DNA of 64,000 nt from Akebia trifoliata (taxonomy: Eukaryota; Streptophyta; Magnoliopsida; Ranunculales; Lardizabalaceae): positions 21,943,021 to 22,007,020 of the forward strand of contig CM030718.1 of the NCBI GenBank assembly GCA_017979445.1. The letters are read 5' to 3'. Position 1 is the first letter of the stretch; the number at the start of each line of letters is the position of its first letter. Shown here piece after piece: positions 11,114 to 21,898 of this stretch. The position numbers and the translations under genes were made by a program. Below the pieces are notes generated by a model that was not told the origin of the DNA, did not search any database, and was given only the letters and a program-made list of their open reading frames with translations.

Positions 11114-11982
11114 ATGGAGTCTATAGAACAAAACATGCCCGTTGGTGGTGGAAATCCACTACCGATTGAGAACCCTCTCCTGAAAGTGCCTGTTACACAA
11201 GCTATTACACCAGCTATTACTCCGGAAGAATTCAACAAGATGAACGAGCAAGTAACTGTTCTAGGTAATATGCTCTCTGCTTTAGTCAGTATACCATGTG
11301 TAGCACAAGTTCTTCACAACCAAGTTTCAAGGTCAAGGCAGAATATTCTGAGTGCCGCTAATCCTATAGTTTTTCTGCCATTCATACTGAAATCCCACCC
11401 CTACGACGGCACAGTTTCATAACAACGTTCCAATCTCAGTTGTGAACCCACCTCCTTTCTATATCCCTTATAAACCTCCTGTCCAAAACGATGTCACTTA
11501 TGAAGATTAGTCAAACAGGGTGAGACCACCAAAAAGGTACCTTGTGGAAGAAAGGCTAGGTAGCCGCATTGATGCTCTGACAGAGGAACTGAACCATATG
11601 AAGGGGACAAACGTACAAAAAGGAGTAAGATTTGAAGACTTGTGTTTTTACCCCGACTTTACACCACCATCAAACTTCAAGTGCTCAGAACTGGAAAAAT
11701 ACAACGGCATCAGATGCCCTCTTGCTCACCTAAGGCTTTACAATGGCGCCATGTGCCTATTTGGAAGGAATGAAAAGTTGTTAGTACAGATGTTTTAGAG
11801 AACCTTGATGGGAAAAGCATTGAACTAGTTCACCCAACTCGATCATAGTAGGTTCCGAAACTGGCAAGACTTGGCAAACATCTTCATGACAAACTATCAA
11901 TTCAATATCAATATAGCTATGGACATGCAGGGAGTGGCCAAGATGGTAAGGAAGCCGAAGGCTTTGAACCAGTCAGTGTAAA
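11114..11982 (+). pseudogene. Gypsy gag fragment, copy A
   Basis: The longest gag copy in the window. ATG 11114 opens a 102-codon frame (MESIEQNMPVGGG, then FNKMNEQVTVLGN). After a stop and a frame change, gag continues at 11520-11798 (GSRIDALTEELNHMKG, then FKCSELEKYNGIRCPLAHLRLY). A further degraded part shows FTQLDHSRFRNWQDLANIF near 11828-11885. This WFTQLD-type segment is characteristic of the core Gag domain of plant Ty3 elements, probably of the Tat/Ogre group (family knowledge). No protease, RT or integrase follows: gag runs directly into antisense LINE sequence. Copies B and D lack the part equivalent to about 11440-11785. Confidence 0.8.
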
Positions 11983-13060
11983 ATATTAACTAATCTCACT
12001 ATATATATCATGTATTTATTGTGGTAGATAAGCAGAAGAGCGAAATCTGGAATTTTTCTATTTTTTTCTAGGTAAGCAAGAAATTAGTTTGCCACCCTGT
12101 TTGCTTCTCGCCAATAAAACTCAAAATTGGATGAGTTAAAATGTCTACCCCAAGTTCTCTAATATGCTGAACGAAGACAACATAAATCCATGCAGGATTA
12201 AGCTCCCCATTAATGCTAGTAACAACATACAAAGAGTCCAGATCACAATCCGATCAGTAGTACAAACTTTCCTTTAAGTAGCAACATTAAGAGCTTCTAC
12301 AATAGCATTCAATTCTGTGGTGATGATATCATTAGAGGAAACACCTCTTCCAACCACAAAAGTAAAACAGTCTAATAAAGCCAAAACCAACACTCCCAAA
12401 GATAGTGAGCCATATATATTTATTTTGACATCTTCGCTCTTCGACACTCTCCAAGAGATAGACCTTAGTGGAGTTTGAAAATCCAATAAGTGGCACCCCC
12501 GTTTCTCAAAAAAAAAAAAAAAAAAAAAAAAAAATCCGGCTTCTTCCTGAAACAACATCCTTCATAACAGCCCTATAAGATATGCTTCAAAATCCTCCGA
12601 GATGAATTTTAACGACACTGATTTGTCGGACATGCACATGGAGGATGTGTTCTGATTGCTAGAAAATTGACACGATAAGGACAAAATATTGTTCCTTGAT
12701 TGTAGGCAAACTTATGCCTGGCAATATTTCTCCTCCATTTCCGGATCTGCCACCACCCCTTTGAGTCCAAGAAACTTGATTAAAGCCTAATTCTCATGAT
12801 GTAAAGATTGTACTATTTTTCATACCACCTTTGTTATTCTTGTTCTCATTTAGATGTTCTTGAGAAACAAAAGCATGGAGTTCTCTAGGTTAATAATCCT
12901 TCACAATTCTCACGTTAGAGTAGCTATCCATGTTCAAAGCTTAAGAGTGCCGAAACAAAATGAGGAAAAGTAGGCAAGCGCAGTTTCAGCATTAAGTATT
13001 TCACAAAGCTGCCATATATACAATTTTCCTAAACCATTAGCAGCCTAAAAATGCCTATTT
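11983..13060 (-). pseudogene. Antisense LINE tail, copy A (RNase H-like)
   Basis: On the minus strand, 12558-12274 carries an RNase H-like (RVT_3 type) remnant: a SEDVKINIYGSLSLG segment where functional proteins have a K-x-N-x-D-G start, then TTELNAIVEALNVAT. The equivalent of the SDxxSYVV motif follows further downstream, toward 12100. A poly-A/T run at 12511-12534 interrupts it. The LINE zinc-finger (zf-RVT) segment present in copies B and C is deleted here near 12630. Between about 12700 and 12900 the minus strand has a weak Copia-Gag-like tail (FVAQE..., RGGG). Nothing is intact. Confidence 0.6.
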
Positions 13061-13400
13061 TGATTGATGCTAGTTCTTCACATTAACTTTGAAAAGCATC
13101 CATACATGTTCCAGATTAAGAGGCTTTTTAAGGGGTACTGCTCCTCCTTTATGTCTGGTGAGATTATCACTTATATGGACAGTGATACAATTGTGGAGAT
13201 TGATCAACTCTATCAATTAAACGAAGAATTTGATCCTTCCAGATTGAGCAATTGTGAAATACTCAGTGGTAAGACTGATGATATCATACGGATAAAGATA
13301 TTAGAAAAGGCCACCACTTACATTGTGGAAGCTTTAGTACAAAAGTGAGCTTCTCTAAATCTGGATAAAAGCTTTCCTTTGAATAGATTACAGGTAAATC
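13061..13400. other. Conserved unassigned block, copy A
   Basis: A plus-strand open frame (13064-13348, 94 codons) reads SGEIITYMDSDTIVEIDQLY, then FDPSRL and a TTYIVEALVQK end. Related sequence occurs at 29941, 53641 and, more decayed, at 16871 and 49741. Copies B and C contain about 60 extra bases after FDPSRL that copy A lacks. I do not recognise the family. It may be coding or may be an accidental open frame in a repeat. Confidence 0.4.
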
Positions 13401-14457
13401 GACAATTTTTTTCATTTCTAAAGAAAGCAAAGAAATATATAAATATATGTAGACAATAGATACAGATGTATCCCTGCAAAACTCAAAATGTACTCCAAAA
13501 TAAAAATCAAGCAATCCAAAAAGATCAACCTATACTAGTTGTACAACATTGAAAGAAATCAAAATCTAACAATGAATTGCCTCAAAAGCTTCTAGACATA
13601 GCATTTGACACATTGTTCTAAAGCAACAACATATCTGTAATCATCTTCGTATGATCGGGGGGTTAGGTAGGATCACAACTTTTCATCCTTGATTTTCCTT
13701 TTTGTTTCTTGATACCCATAGTGATTCAATCTCCTCGTTCATCCATTTCTTCAATGCATGCCAATCCTTCGATATCGCTCTTTGATTCCTCTTCCAATGA
13801 GTGGTCTTCTTTTTGTTTGTGCCTAACTCTCATTGATAGTTAGAATTCCTCTGCTCCTCACCAAAGAAATTTTTAAAGTTGTCTATCTTTGGAACTTGTT
13901 GGAGCGGCCTGATTTCAGCCATATCTTCATCTGTCACCAAAACAAAGAATTGGTTTCCTTTATGGAATAGAAAACTAAATAAAGAATAGAAACAATAATG
14001 AAATATCAAACTAACCAGAAAATTAAGGACTTTTCTAGCCTCAACCCATGTTTGAGAGGCTCTCCAATAGACAGAAGGCTGAGACAAGATGAAAAAAAAA
14101 AAAAAAAATCAGATATCAGTAATTGTTTTCTAGGGATTAGGACAAAAACATAGTGATTTCTTGGGACTAAAAACATATTTAGAACATAAGAAATAAAGAG
14201 AGATTGTTTAGAATTCACACCAGTAGTACGACTGCGATTTTCTGCTTCCAAGAAAATGATGAAATGCCAAAATAGGATCTCTTTCAAGCAAGTAACCCCT
14301 TAGGAAGAAGGGAATAAATTAATAAATGTACTCCTTAATTAGCCAAAAGGCCCACAAAGGTAAGTAAATAAATGCGCTTACACAGAAAATTAAATCTCCG
14401 ATGTGTTGATTTATCGGGCGTCCCACAAAATTGCATGTTGTCAATGGAGAGATTTCT
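13401..14457 (-). pseudogene. Antisense gene-like segment with putative introns, copy A
   Basis: Read on the minus strand, protein-like blocks are separated by sequence with GT...AG borders. They are MQFCGTPDKSTHRRFNF (near 14435), ERDPILAFHHFLGSRKSQ (near 14285), PSVYWRASQTWVEARKVLN (near 14080), then DEDMAEIRPLQQVPKIDNF (near 13930) leading to HKQKEDHSLEEESKSDIEG in another frame. A T-rich run precedes a CAG at the third block, as in a 3' splice site. Similar blocks recur at 46436, 50854 and 53926. I cannot assign a family. It may be a captured host-gene fragment or part of an unrecognised element. A stop and a frame change make this copy non-functional. Confidence 0.4.
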
Positions 14458-14845
14458 GGAAAGAATTAGGATAATCATTCCTACAAATAGATCGATGTTC
14501 ATAACATTTCATCAATCTCATCTTCATTTACAAAATTGATGAAGTGCCATGAACACGATCTGTTTACAGTGACGTGGATGTAGTTGTGGGAGAGAATTAG
14601 GATATATAATCGTTCCTACAAATAGATCATTGTTCATGGCATTTCATCCATCTCATCTTCACTTAAGAAATTGATGAAGTGCCATGAACACGATCTTTTT
14701 ATAGGGATATGGATAGAGCTGCTGGAAAGAATTAGGATAATCTTTCCTACAAATAGATCATTGTTCATGGCATTTCATCCATCTCAACTTCAGTTACAAA
14801 ATGGATGAAGTGCCATGAACACGATCCATTCATAGTGATTAATTC
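14458..14845. repeat. Tandem hairpin triplet, block 1
   Basis: Units start at 14458, 14589 and 14724 (periods 131 and 135). Each has the GTTCATGGCATTTCATC / GATGAAGTGCCATGAAC inverted repeat. The unit 1 left arm carries 'ataacattt' in place of 'atggcattt'. Unit-by-unit similarity is higher to the same-numbered unit in other blocks than to neighbouring units, so the triplet was duplicated as a whole. Confidence 0.88.
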
Positions 14846-15310
14846 CATTGAGTGTTTTAAAACAATGAGATGAAATCTTCATCTCAGGAAGTGAAACCTT
14901 AGAAATTTGGTGAAGAGGGCGGTTTCCTATTGGTCATTTATATAGGCACTCATGAGCACATATATGGAAGGAAAATAAATGTATTTCCATAAAAAGATAT
15001 TGCATATCTTTTTCTATTAACTAATTATTTCTAAATCTGTCACAGTATCCCAATGTAGATTTCAATATTGATAGCTTAAAATAGGAAACTTGAGGCGGGG
15101 TTGGTTACTGAAAACTTGATCCAAGTTCTGGCTAAACTCGTTAATCCATGAATAAATCATCGCAGAATAAACATTGGGCTTTATGTCATCGAGTCGAATA
15201 TCTGAGATCATTTATTTGATAGATTCATTGTATACGTTCACCAAAAGGTATCAGCTAGCTAAGTTGGTTAAACTTTGTGACAGTTGATATCACTAACATA
15301 ACTTTCTTCA
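14846..15310. other. Hairpin flank with SINE-like A/B-box segment
   Basis: Flank homologous to 383-737. At about 15258-15275 'TAGCTAAGTTGG' fits the pol III A-box consensus TRGCNNAGYNGG. About 25 bases downstream is a GTTGATATC-like B-box remnant (GTCGATACC in the copy at 48180). Copies lie at 19968, 48144 and 55735. A tRNA-derived SINE head is possible but the box B is weak. Confidence 0.4.
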
Positions 15311-16870
15311 CCTACTAATTACTGACAAATAATCTCAAATGCCCCACAAAAAGAGATAATAGTGGTGGATTAGCGGAAGAGTGAAAATGTGGAATTTATT
15401 TATTTTTGTTAGGTAAGCAAGGTGATTAGTAGTTAACGAGAAGGTGAATCCAAAAAATGAATCAGCCGCCCTGTTTGCATATCGTTAATAAAACTCAAAA
15501 TTCTACGCCCTAGTTCTCTAATATGCCGAACTAAGACAACACAACTTCATGTAGGATTAATCTCCCCATTAATGATCTTTACAGCACACGAAGAGTCCAA
15601 ACCACAATTCGACACTCTCCAAGAGATAGACTTCGATGGAGTTTGAAATAACTATAGGTGGCACCCACATTTCTCAAAGAAAATCCTGTTTTTAACTGAA
15701 ACATCATCCTTCATAACTGCCTTATAAGATACACCTCGAAATCCACCGATATGAATTAAACCACGCTGATTTTTGGGGCTTTATTATTTTTAAAGTTTCG
15801 TGTATTTAGTTCACACCATATATGGTCATTATTCTCCGATCAATGCTAGCACAATGCACATCTTGATGAGGAAGAAACCCTTAATAACCTTTTTACAATC
15901 GATAAATCCCAGCCAGCGTCAGAGATTCTCTCATGCACTCTTTGTATTAAAATCGCCTATGGAATTAATGCATCACTAAATAAATCGGTCTTCCACATCT
16001 TAAACCGGCAATGAATGAGACTACACAAGATCATAAATCCTTCTCATTGTCTAATTATACCGTCTTGCTAGCACCCATCCATCCTCATTCCCATGATATA
16101 TCAGATATCTAGTATCCACGACTCCCAAGTTGAACATCTCCCTCCTTCCACTATGTGAAAAAAGGGGTACATTTAATGCCAAGATTAGTCAAATTTAGCC
16201 AAATGTGATAGACTCGGGCGTTGAATTTACCCTTTTTGCACGTAGTGTCCCAAACTGAACTACAATGGACCCCGGCCTTGTCAAGACAAGAGTCTCCCTT
16301 CAAGCAAAGGGACTTATCCAATAGAGTCTTAATCCATGCACTGCACCCTCCTCATTCCAAAAGAAAGATGGCATGCATATGGAGGATGTTTATTGATTGC
16401 TAAAACAACAACAAAATCAGGATGAAATATTGCTCCTCGATTGTTTACATGATTACTCGCTTAATATGCTTCATTGATGTTGAAACAAAAATTAATAAAG
16501 GAAAAAAAAGAAAAAAAGAATGGGAGTTGGCTGAATTTGAACCATTGTTAGGCCTTTTTTTTTTTTACAAGCAACCTTTGTAGGAACGGATCGCCCATAT
16601 TTTTCCTCCATTTATTGGTTGGCCACCACCGCCTTGAATCCAAGTAGCTTGATTAAAGCCTAATCCTCGTGACATAAAGTGTGTACTATTTTTTATAACC
16701 ACCTTGGTTGTTCTTGAGTACAAAAGCATGGAATTCTCTATGTTAAGAATCCTTCATTAATTCTCACGTTAGAGTTGTTATCCACATTTAAAGCTTATGG
16801 GAGTGCCAACACAATTTGAGGAAAAGTAGGCAAGGTAAATTTCACCATGAGGTCCTTAACAAAGATGTCA
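15311..16870 (-). pseudogene. Antisense LINE tail 2, copy A1
   Basis: Minus strand from high to low coordinates: a possible RT C-terminal segment (near 16390-16200), a zf-RVT-like region (near 16010-15840; the copy at 56308-56502 reads KTDLFSVALIPKAILIQRV and ends at a CALC motif), then a shortened RNase H-like region (near 15700-15440). It is homologous to the LINE tails at 11983 and 28196 but diverged and partly deleted. Poly-A/T runs lie near 16505 and 16555. Confidence 0.55.
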
Positions 16871-17200
16871 TACTCACTTCAATTTTGAAAAAAGCATGTC
16901 TAATTTTCACAGATTGATGAGGCTTTTCAAGGGTTACCTTTACGTCTGGTGAGATTATGGCTTGTTTGGGTTGTGATATGAATGTGGAGATCAATCAACT
17001 CTATCAATTAAACTAAGAAATTGATCCTTCAAGATCAAGTAGTTTATAGAGGCAATTTGAGTAATTTTTAATTACTCAGATATCACAAGACATATGCCTC
17101 CTAGATTTTTTAGAATATAGAGATACGAAAATACCACCACTTACATTGTGGATCAATTTGAGTCTTTAGTACAAATTTGAGCTTCTCTAAATCTAAAGAT
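16871..17200. other. Decayed copy of the conserved unassigned block
   Basis: Same order of phrases as 13061-13400 ('ggtgagattatg', 'atcaactctatcaattaaac', 'accacttacattgtgga') but no open frame. It directly precedes a TRIM, as at 49741-50070. Confidence 0.5.
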
Positions 17201-17551
17201 TGTTGAGTATTGTGTTATCCACCTCCGCTCTCGGGTGTCACGTGCTCGTGTATCGTGCCCCAGTCAACCCATGACCCTCTTATATTCATAGTTGTGCCTT
17301 CCCCATCAAATCAATCTTTTGGGATAAATGGTTATCAACATAGTATCAAAACGCCAAGTTCATATAGGTCACGATTCAAGTCTCCTTGAGGAAAATTTTC
17401 ACCTTTATGGGTGAGGGGGAGTGTTGAGTGTTGTGTTATCTACCTCCACTCCTGGGTTTCAGGTGCTCGCGTATGGTTCCCAAGTGGACCAGTGACCCTC
17501 TTGTATTTATAGTTGTGCCATTTCTTTCAGATCGGTCTTTACAAGTTAACA
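17201..17551 (+). mobile_element. TRIM element, copy 1
   Basis: A terminal-repeat retrotransposon in miniature. The left LTR 17201-17340 begins TGTTGAGTATTG and ends ATCAACA. A primer-binding-like TAGTATCAAAACG follows at 17341 (compare the tRNA-iMet site TGGTATCAGAGC). After about 80 internal bases a purine tract GTGAGGGGGAG (17411-17421) precedes the right LTR 17422-17551, which ends GTTAACA. No coding capacity. No clear TSD. The same element lies at the equivalent place at 50071-50416. Confidence 0.85.
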
Positions 17552-17586
17552 ATTTTGTTTTTTTATTTTTATTTTTGTTTTGACAG

Positions 17587-17651
<65 letters not shown>

Positions 17652-17700
17652 GTAATAATAAAAAAATATTCAAAATATGGGTTAGAGGTTTTGGGTTGAT
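17552..17700. repeat. Poly-A and (TA)n tract with MITE remnant
   Basis: A long A run (about 17587-17613) passes into (TA)n up to about 17650. From 17651 to 17700 the sequence ('gttagaggttttgggttgatc' region) matches part of the left arm of the foldback element at 50479. It then breaks into a LINE duplicate at 17701. Confidence 0.75.
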
Positions 17701-18960
17701 CTTCACCTACTAATTACTGACAAATAATCTCAAATGCCCCACAAAAAGAGATAATAGTGGTGGATTAGCGGAAGAGTGAAAATGTGGAATTTATTTATTT
17801 TTGTTAGGTAAGCAAGGTGATTAGTAGTTAACGAGAAGGTGAATCCAAAAAATGAATCAGCCGCCCTGTTTGCATATCGTTAATAAAACTCAAAATTCTA
17901 CCCCCAAGTTCTCTAATATGCTGAACTAAGACAACACAACTTCACGTAGGATTAATCTCCCCATTAATGATCTTTATAGCACACGAAGAGTCCAAACCAC
18001 AATCCAACACTCTCCAAGAGATAGACTTCGATGGAGTTTGAAATAACTATAGGTGGCACCCACATTTCTCAAAGAAAATCCTGCTTTTACCTGAAACATC
18101 ATCCTTCATAACTGCCCTATAAGATACACCTCGAAATCCACCGATATGAATTTAAACCACGCTGATTTTTGGGGCTTTATTATTTTCAAAGTTTCGTGTA
18201 TTTAGTTCCCACCATATATGGTCATTATCCTCCGATCAATGCTAGCACAATGCACATCTTGATGAGGAAGAAACCCTTAATAACATTTTTACAATCGATA
18301 AATCCCAGCCAGCGTCAGAGATTCTCTCATGCACTCTTTGTATTAAAATCGCCTATGGAATTAATGCATCACTAAATAAATCGGTCTTCCACATCTTAAA
18401 CCGGCAATGAATGAGACTACACAAGATCATAAATCCTTCTCATTGTCTAATTATACCGTCTTGCTAGCACCCATCCATCCTCATTCCCATGATATATCAG
18501 ATATCTAGTATCCACGACTCCCAAGTTGAACATCTCCCTCCTTCCACTATGTGAAAAAAGGGGTACATTCAATGCCAAGATTAGTCAAATTTAGCCAAAT
18601 GTGACAGACTTGGGCGTTGAATTTACCCTTTTTGCACGTAGTGTCCCAAACTGAACTACAATGGACCCTGGCCTTGTTAAGACAAGGGTCTCCCTTCAAG
18701 CCAAGGGACTCATCTAATAGAGTCTTAGTCCATGCACTGTACACTCCTCATTACAAAAGAAAGATGGCATGCATATGGAGAGTGTTTATTGATTGCAAAA
18801 AAAAACAACAAAATAACGATGGAATATTGTTCCTCGATTGTTTACATGATGACTTGCTTGATATGCTTCATTGATGTTGGACAAAAATTAAAAAAGGAAA
18901 AAAAATATGGGAGTAGGCTGAATTTGAACCATTCTTAGGCCTTTTTTATTTTTTACAAGC
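17701..18960 (-). pseudogene. Antisense LINE tail 2, copy A2 (recent duplicate)
   Basis: Nearly identical to 15311-16560. The first 200 bases differ at very few positions. The region is therefore a recent local duplication with a spacing of about 2.4 kb. The minus strand again shows zf-RVT-like and short RNase H-like remnants with stops. The distal part (18617-18960) resembles 56700-57000 more closely than 16220-16560, which suggests exchange between copies. Confidence 0.6.
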
Positions 18961-19414
18961 ATCCGTTGTAGGTGATCAGGTCCCAAAAAGTAATTTCTAG
19001 GACCGTAATTGCAGAGAATTTAACCTCACTTCATTTACTATTTTCCCTAAATAAAGACAATTTACCTAAAAGTCCAAAATTATTGATAATTAAAGAATTT
19101 TTATTTTAATTTGCAGTCAGGAAAGCAAAAATTCTGAGACAAAAATAGAAAAAACGAAGCCAATACTACAATGCTGAAGCAAAGCCAAATCAGCAGTCTA
19201 AAATTGAGGCTGGGTGTCTCCACCCAGACCGCACCACAGTGGTCCTAGGGGAGACAGCCTTAAGCTTTGCGCTGGAAACTTTTGGCTGCATTGTCTTAGA
19301 ATTGATTTAGTTGTCTTAAAACAACTTGAGCGGGAGTGATCCAGAAACTCGGGAGAAACTCTATAAATTGAGAAGTTGTCTAAGGGTATGTTTGGTAACA
19401 CTTCTGAAGAGTTG
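18961..19414. other. LTR-like non-coding segment
   Basis: It starts 'gtgatcaggtccc' and is shared to 19261 with 57045-57325. It contains a 'ttttaatttgcagtcagg' phrase and a 'cagaccgcaccacagtgg' phrase. Beyond 19261 the sequence has a CTATAAATTG TATA-like site near 19360 and a 'gggtatgtttggtaac' phrase near 19385, reminiscent of MITE ends. No coding signal. Its origin is unassigned. Confidence 0.45.
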
Positions 19415-20019
19415 CTGGAAAAAATTAGGATAATCTTTCCTACAAATAGATCATTGTTCATGGTATTTCATCCATCTCAACTTCAGTTACAAAATTGATG
19501 AAGTGCCATGAACACGATCCATTCATAGTGATTAATTCTGTAGTGTTTTAAAACAATGAGATGAAATCTTCATCTCAGGAAGTGAAACCTTAGAAATTTG
19601 GTGAAGAGGGCGGTTTCCTATTGGTCATTTATATAGGCACTCATGAGCACATATATGGAAGGATAATAAATGTATTTCCATAAAAAGATATTGCATATCT
19701 TTTTCTATTAACTAAATATTTCTAAATCTGTCATAGTATCCCAATGTAGATTTCAAATATTGATAGCTTAAAATAGGAAACTTGAGGCGGAGTTGGTTAC
19801 TAAAACTTGATCCAAGTTTTGGCTAAACTTGTTAATCCATGAACAAATCATCACGGAATAAACATTGGGTTTTAAGTTCTAGAACAAAATAATTATCGGG
19901 TCGAATAGCTGAGATCATTTATCTGATAGATTCATTGTACGTATACGTTCATCGAAAGGTATGCGCTAACTAAGTTGGTTAAACTTTGTGACCATTGAGA
20001 CCACTAACATAACCGTCTT
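19415..20019. repeat. Single hairpin unit and flank
   Basis: Only the third-type unit of the hairpin triplet is present (19421-19540; arms around 19454-19470 and 19495-19512), followed by the usual flank and the SINE-like A-box phrase near 19972. The first two units are missing, replaced by the segment at 18961. Confidence 0.8.
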
Positions 20020-21351
20020 CACCTACTAATTACTGGCAAACAATCTCAAATGCCTCGCAAAAAGAGATAATAGTGGTTGATTAGCGGAAGAGTGAAAATG
20101 TGGAATTTATTTATTTTTGTTAGGTAAGCTAGGTGATTAGTAGTTAATGAGAACGTGAATCCAAAGAATTAATCTGCCGCCCTGTTTGCTTATCGTCAAT
20201 AAAACTAAAAAGTCTGCCCCCAAGTTCTCTAACATGCTGAACGAAGACAAGCCAACTTTCGTAGGATTAATCTACCCATTAATGATCTTTACAACACAGA
20301 AAGAGTCCAAATCTTAATCCAACACTCTCCTAGAGATAGACCTCGATGGAGTTTGAAATAACCATAGGTGGCACCCACTTTTTTCAAAGAAAAACCTGCT
20401 TTTACCTGAAACATCATCCTTCACAACAGCCCTATAAGATACACCTAGAAATCCACCTATATGAATTTAAACCACGTTGATTTGAGGGACTTTATTATTT
20501 TCAAAGTTTCGTGTATTTAGTTCACACCATATATGGTCTTTATCCTCCGATCAATACCAGCACAATGCACATCTTGATGAGGAAGAAACCCTAACCCTAA
20601 ATGACATTTTTACAATCCACAAATCCCAGCCAGCCTCAGAGAATCTCTCATGCACTCTTTGTATTAAAATCTCCTTTAGAATTAATGCATCACTAAATAA
20701 ATTGGTCTACCACATAACCGGCACGGAATGAGACTGAACAAGATCATAAATCCTTCTCATTGTCTAATTCTACCGTCTTGCTAGCACCCATCCATCCTCA
20801 TTCCCATGATATATCAGATAGTCTAGTATCCACGACTCCCGAATTGAACATCTCCTTCCTACCACTATGTGAAAAAAGGGGAACACTTGATGCCAAGATC
20901 CGTCGAATTTAGCCAAATGTGGCGGACCTTGGTGTCAAATTTTCCCTTTTTGCACGTAGTGTCCCAAACTGAACTACAATGGACTCCAGCCCTATCAAGA
21001 CAAGGGTCTCCATTCAAACCAAGGGACTCATCCAATAGAGTCTTAGTCCATGCACTGCACCCTCCTCATTCCAAAAGAAAGATGGCATGCATATGGAGGA
21101 TGTTTATTGATTGCTAAAAAAACAACAAAATAACGATGGAATATTGTTCCTTGATTGTTTACATGATGACTTGCTTTCATTGATGTAGAACAAAAATTAA
21201 AAAAGGAAAAAAAAATGGGAGTAGGCTAAATTTGAACCATTTTTAGGCAAATTTTTTAATTTTTATAAGCACCCTTTGCAGACAAAATTATACATGCATC
21301 GCCCATATTTGTACTCCATTTACAGGCTGGCCACCACTGCCTTGATTCCAA
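20020..21351 (-). pseudogene. Antisense LINE tail 2, copy A3
   Basis: Same organisation as 15311-16560: RNase H-like remnant near 20160-20420, zf-RVT-like near 20560-20730, possible RT C-terminal region near 20870-21115 on the minus strand. Multiple stops. It ends in the 'ggctggccaccact' phrase, where a Copia-derived chip begins. Confidence 0.55.
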
Positions 21352-21616
21352 GTATCTTGATGCTCATCCAAATGCCGATGGTAGTCGTCGTCCTACATAT
21401 GAACGATGTCTTATTTGTGGCATCATTGGCCATTCTGCTATCGCTTGCCTGTGACGTTATGCAAACTCTGATCAAGAGGACACACTTCCTAGTGGTATTG
21501 CCGCCTTGTCTCTTTGTCAAGATTATGATCCTGATTAGTATCCAGACACCGTTGCTACAAGTCATATGACAAATGACTCTTCCTTGCTTCAACAAACAAG
21601 TGAGTATCATGGATAG
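21352..21616 (+). pseudogene. Copia Gag-protease fragment
   Basis: In one plus-strand frame: RRPTYERCLICGIIGHSAIAC (a CCHC zinc knuckle, near 21388-21450), a stop, then further residues to YPDTVATSHMTND near 21538-21580. The latter matches the Copia protease active-site environment D-T-G-A-T-S-H-x-T, with the Gly changed to Val. Two in-frame stops. The piece is about 260 bp with LINE sequence on both sides. It belongs to a Copia lineage different from Copia-1 and Copia-2, judged by its motifs. Confidence 0.7.
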
Positions 21617-21898
21617 TTGATACCACTACCATAACTATCTTCACCTATTAATTACTGGCAAATAATCTCAAATGCTCCGCAAAAAGAGAAAATAGTGGTC
21701 AATTAGCGAAAGAGTGAAAATGTGGAATTTATTTATTTTTGTTAGGTAAGTTGGGTGATTAATAGTTAACGAGAACGTGAATCCAAGAAATTAATCAGCC
21801 GCCCTGTTTGCTTATCGTCAATAAAACACAAAATTCTTCTCCCAAGTTCTCTAATATTCCGAATGAAGACAACACAATTTCACGTTGGATTAATCTCC
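21617..21898 (-). pseudogene. Antisense LINE tail 2, truncated copy A4
   Basis: It repeats the start of the LINE 2 copies ('tattaattactggcaaataatctc') and is cut at 'ggattaatctcc' by the Gypsy LTR at 21899. The rest of this copy was not located on the far side. Confidence 0.6.

Noticed and set aside
19198..19461. 87-codon minus-strand frame
   Set aside because: It crosses the boundary between the unassigned LTR-like segment and a hairpin unit and is not conserved at 57197-57382 beyond the shared DNA.
21276..21610. Hydrophobic frames of about 97 codons on both strands
   Set aside because: They overlap the Copia Gag-protease chip, which is better explained in another plus frame with a zinc knuckle and protease motif.
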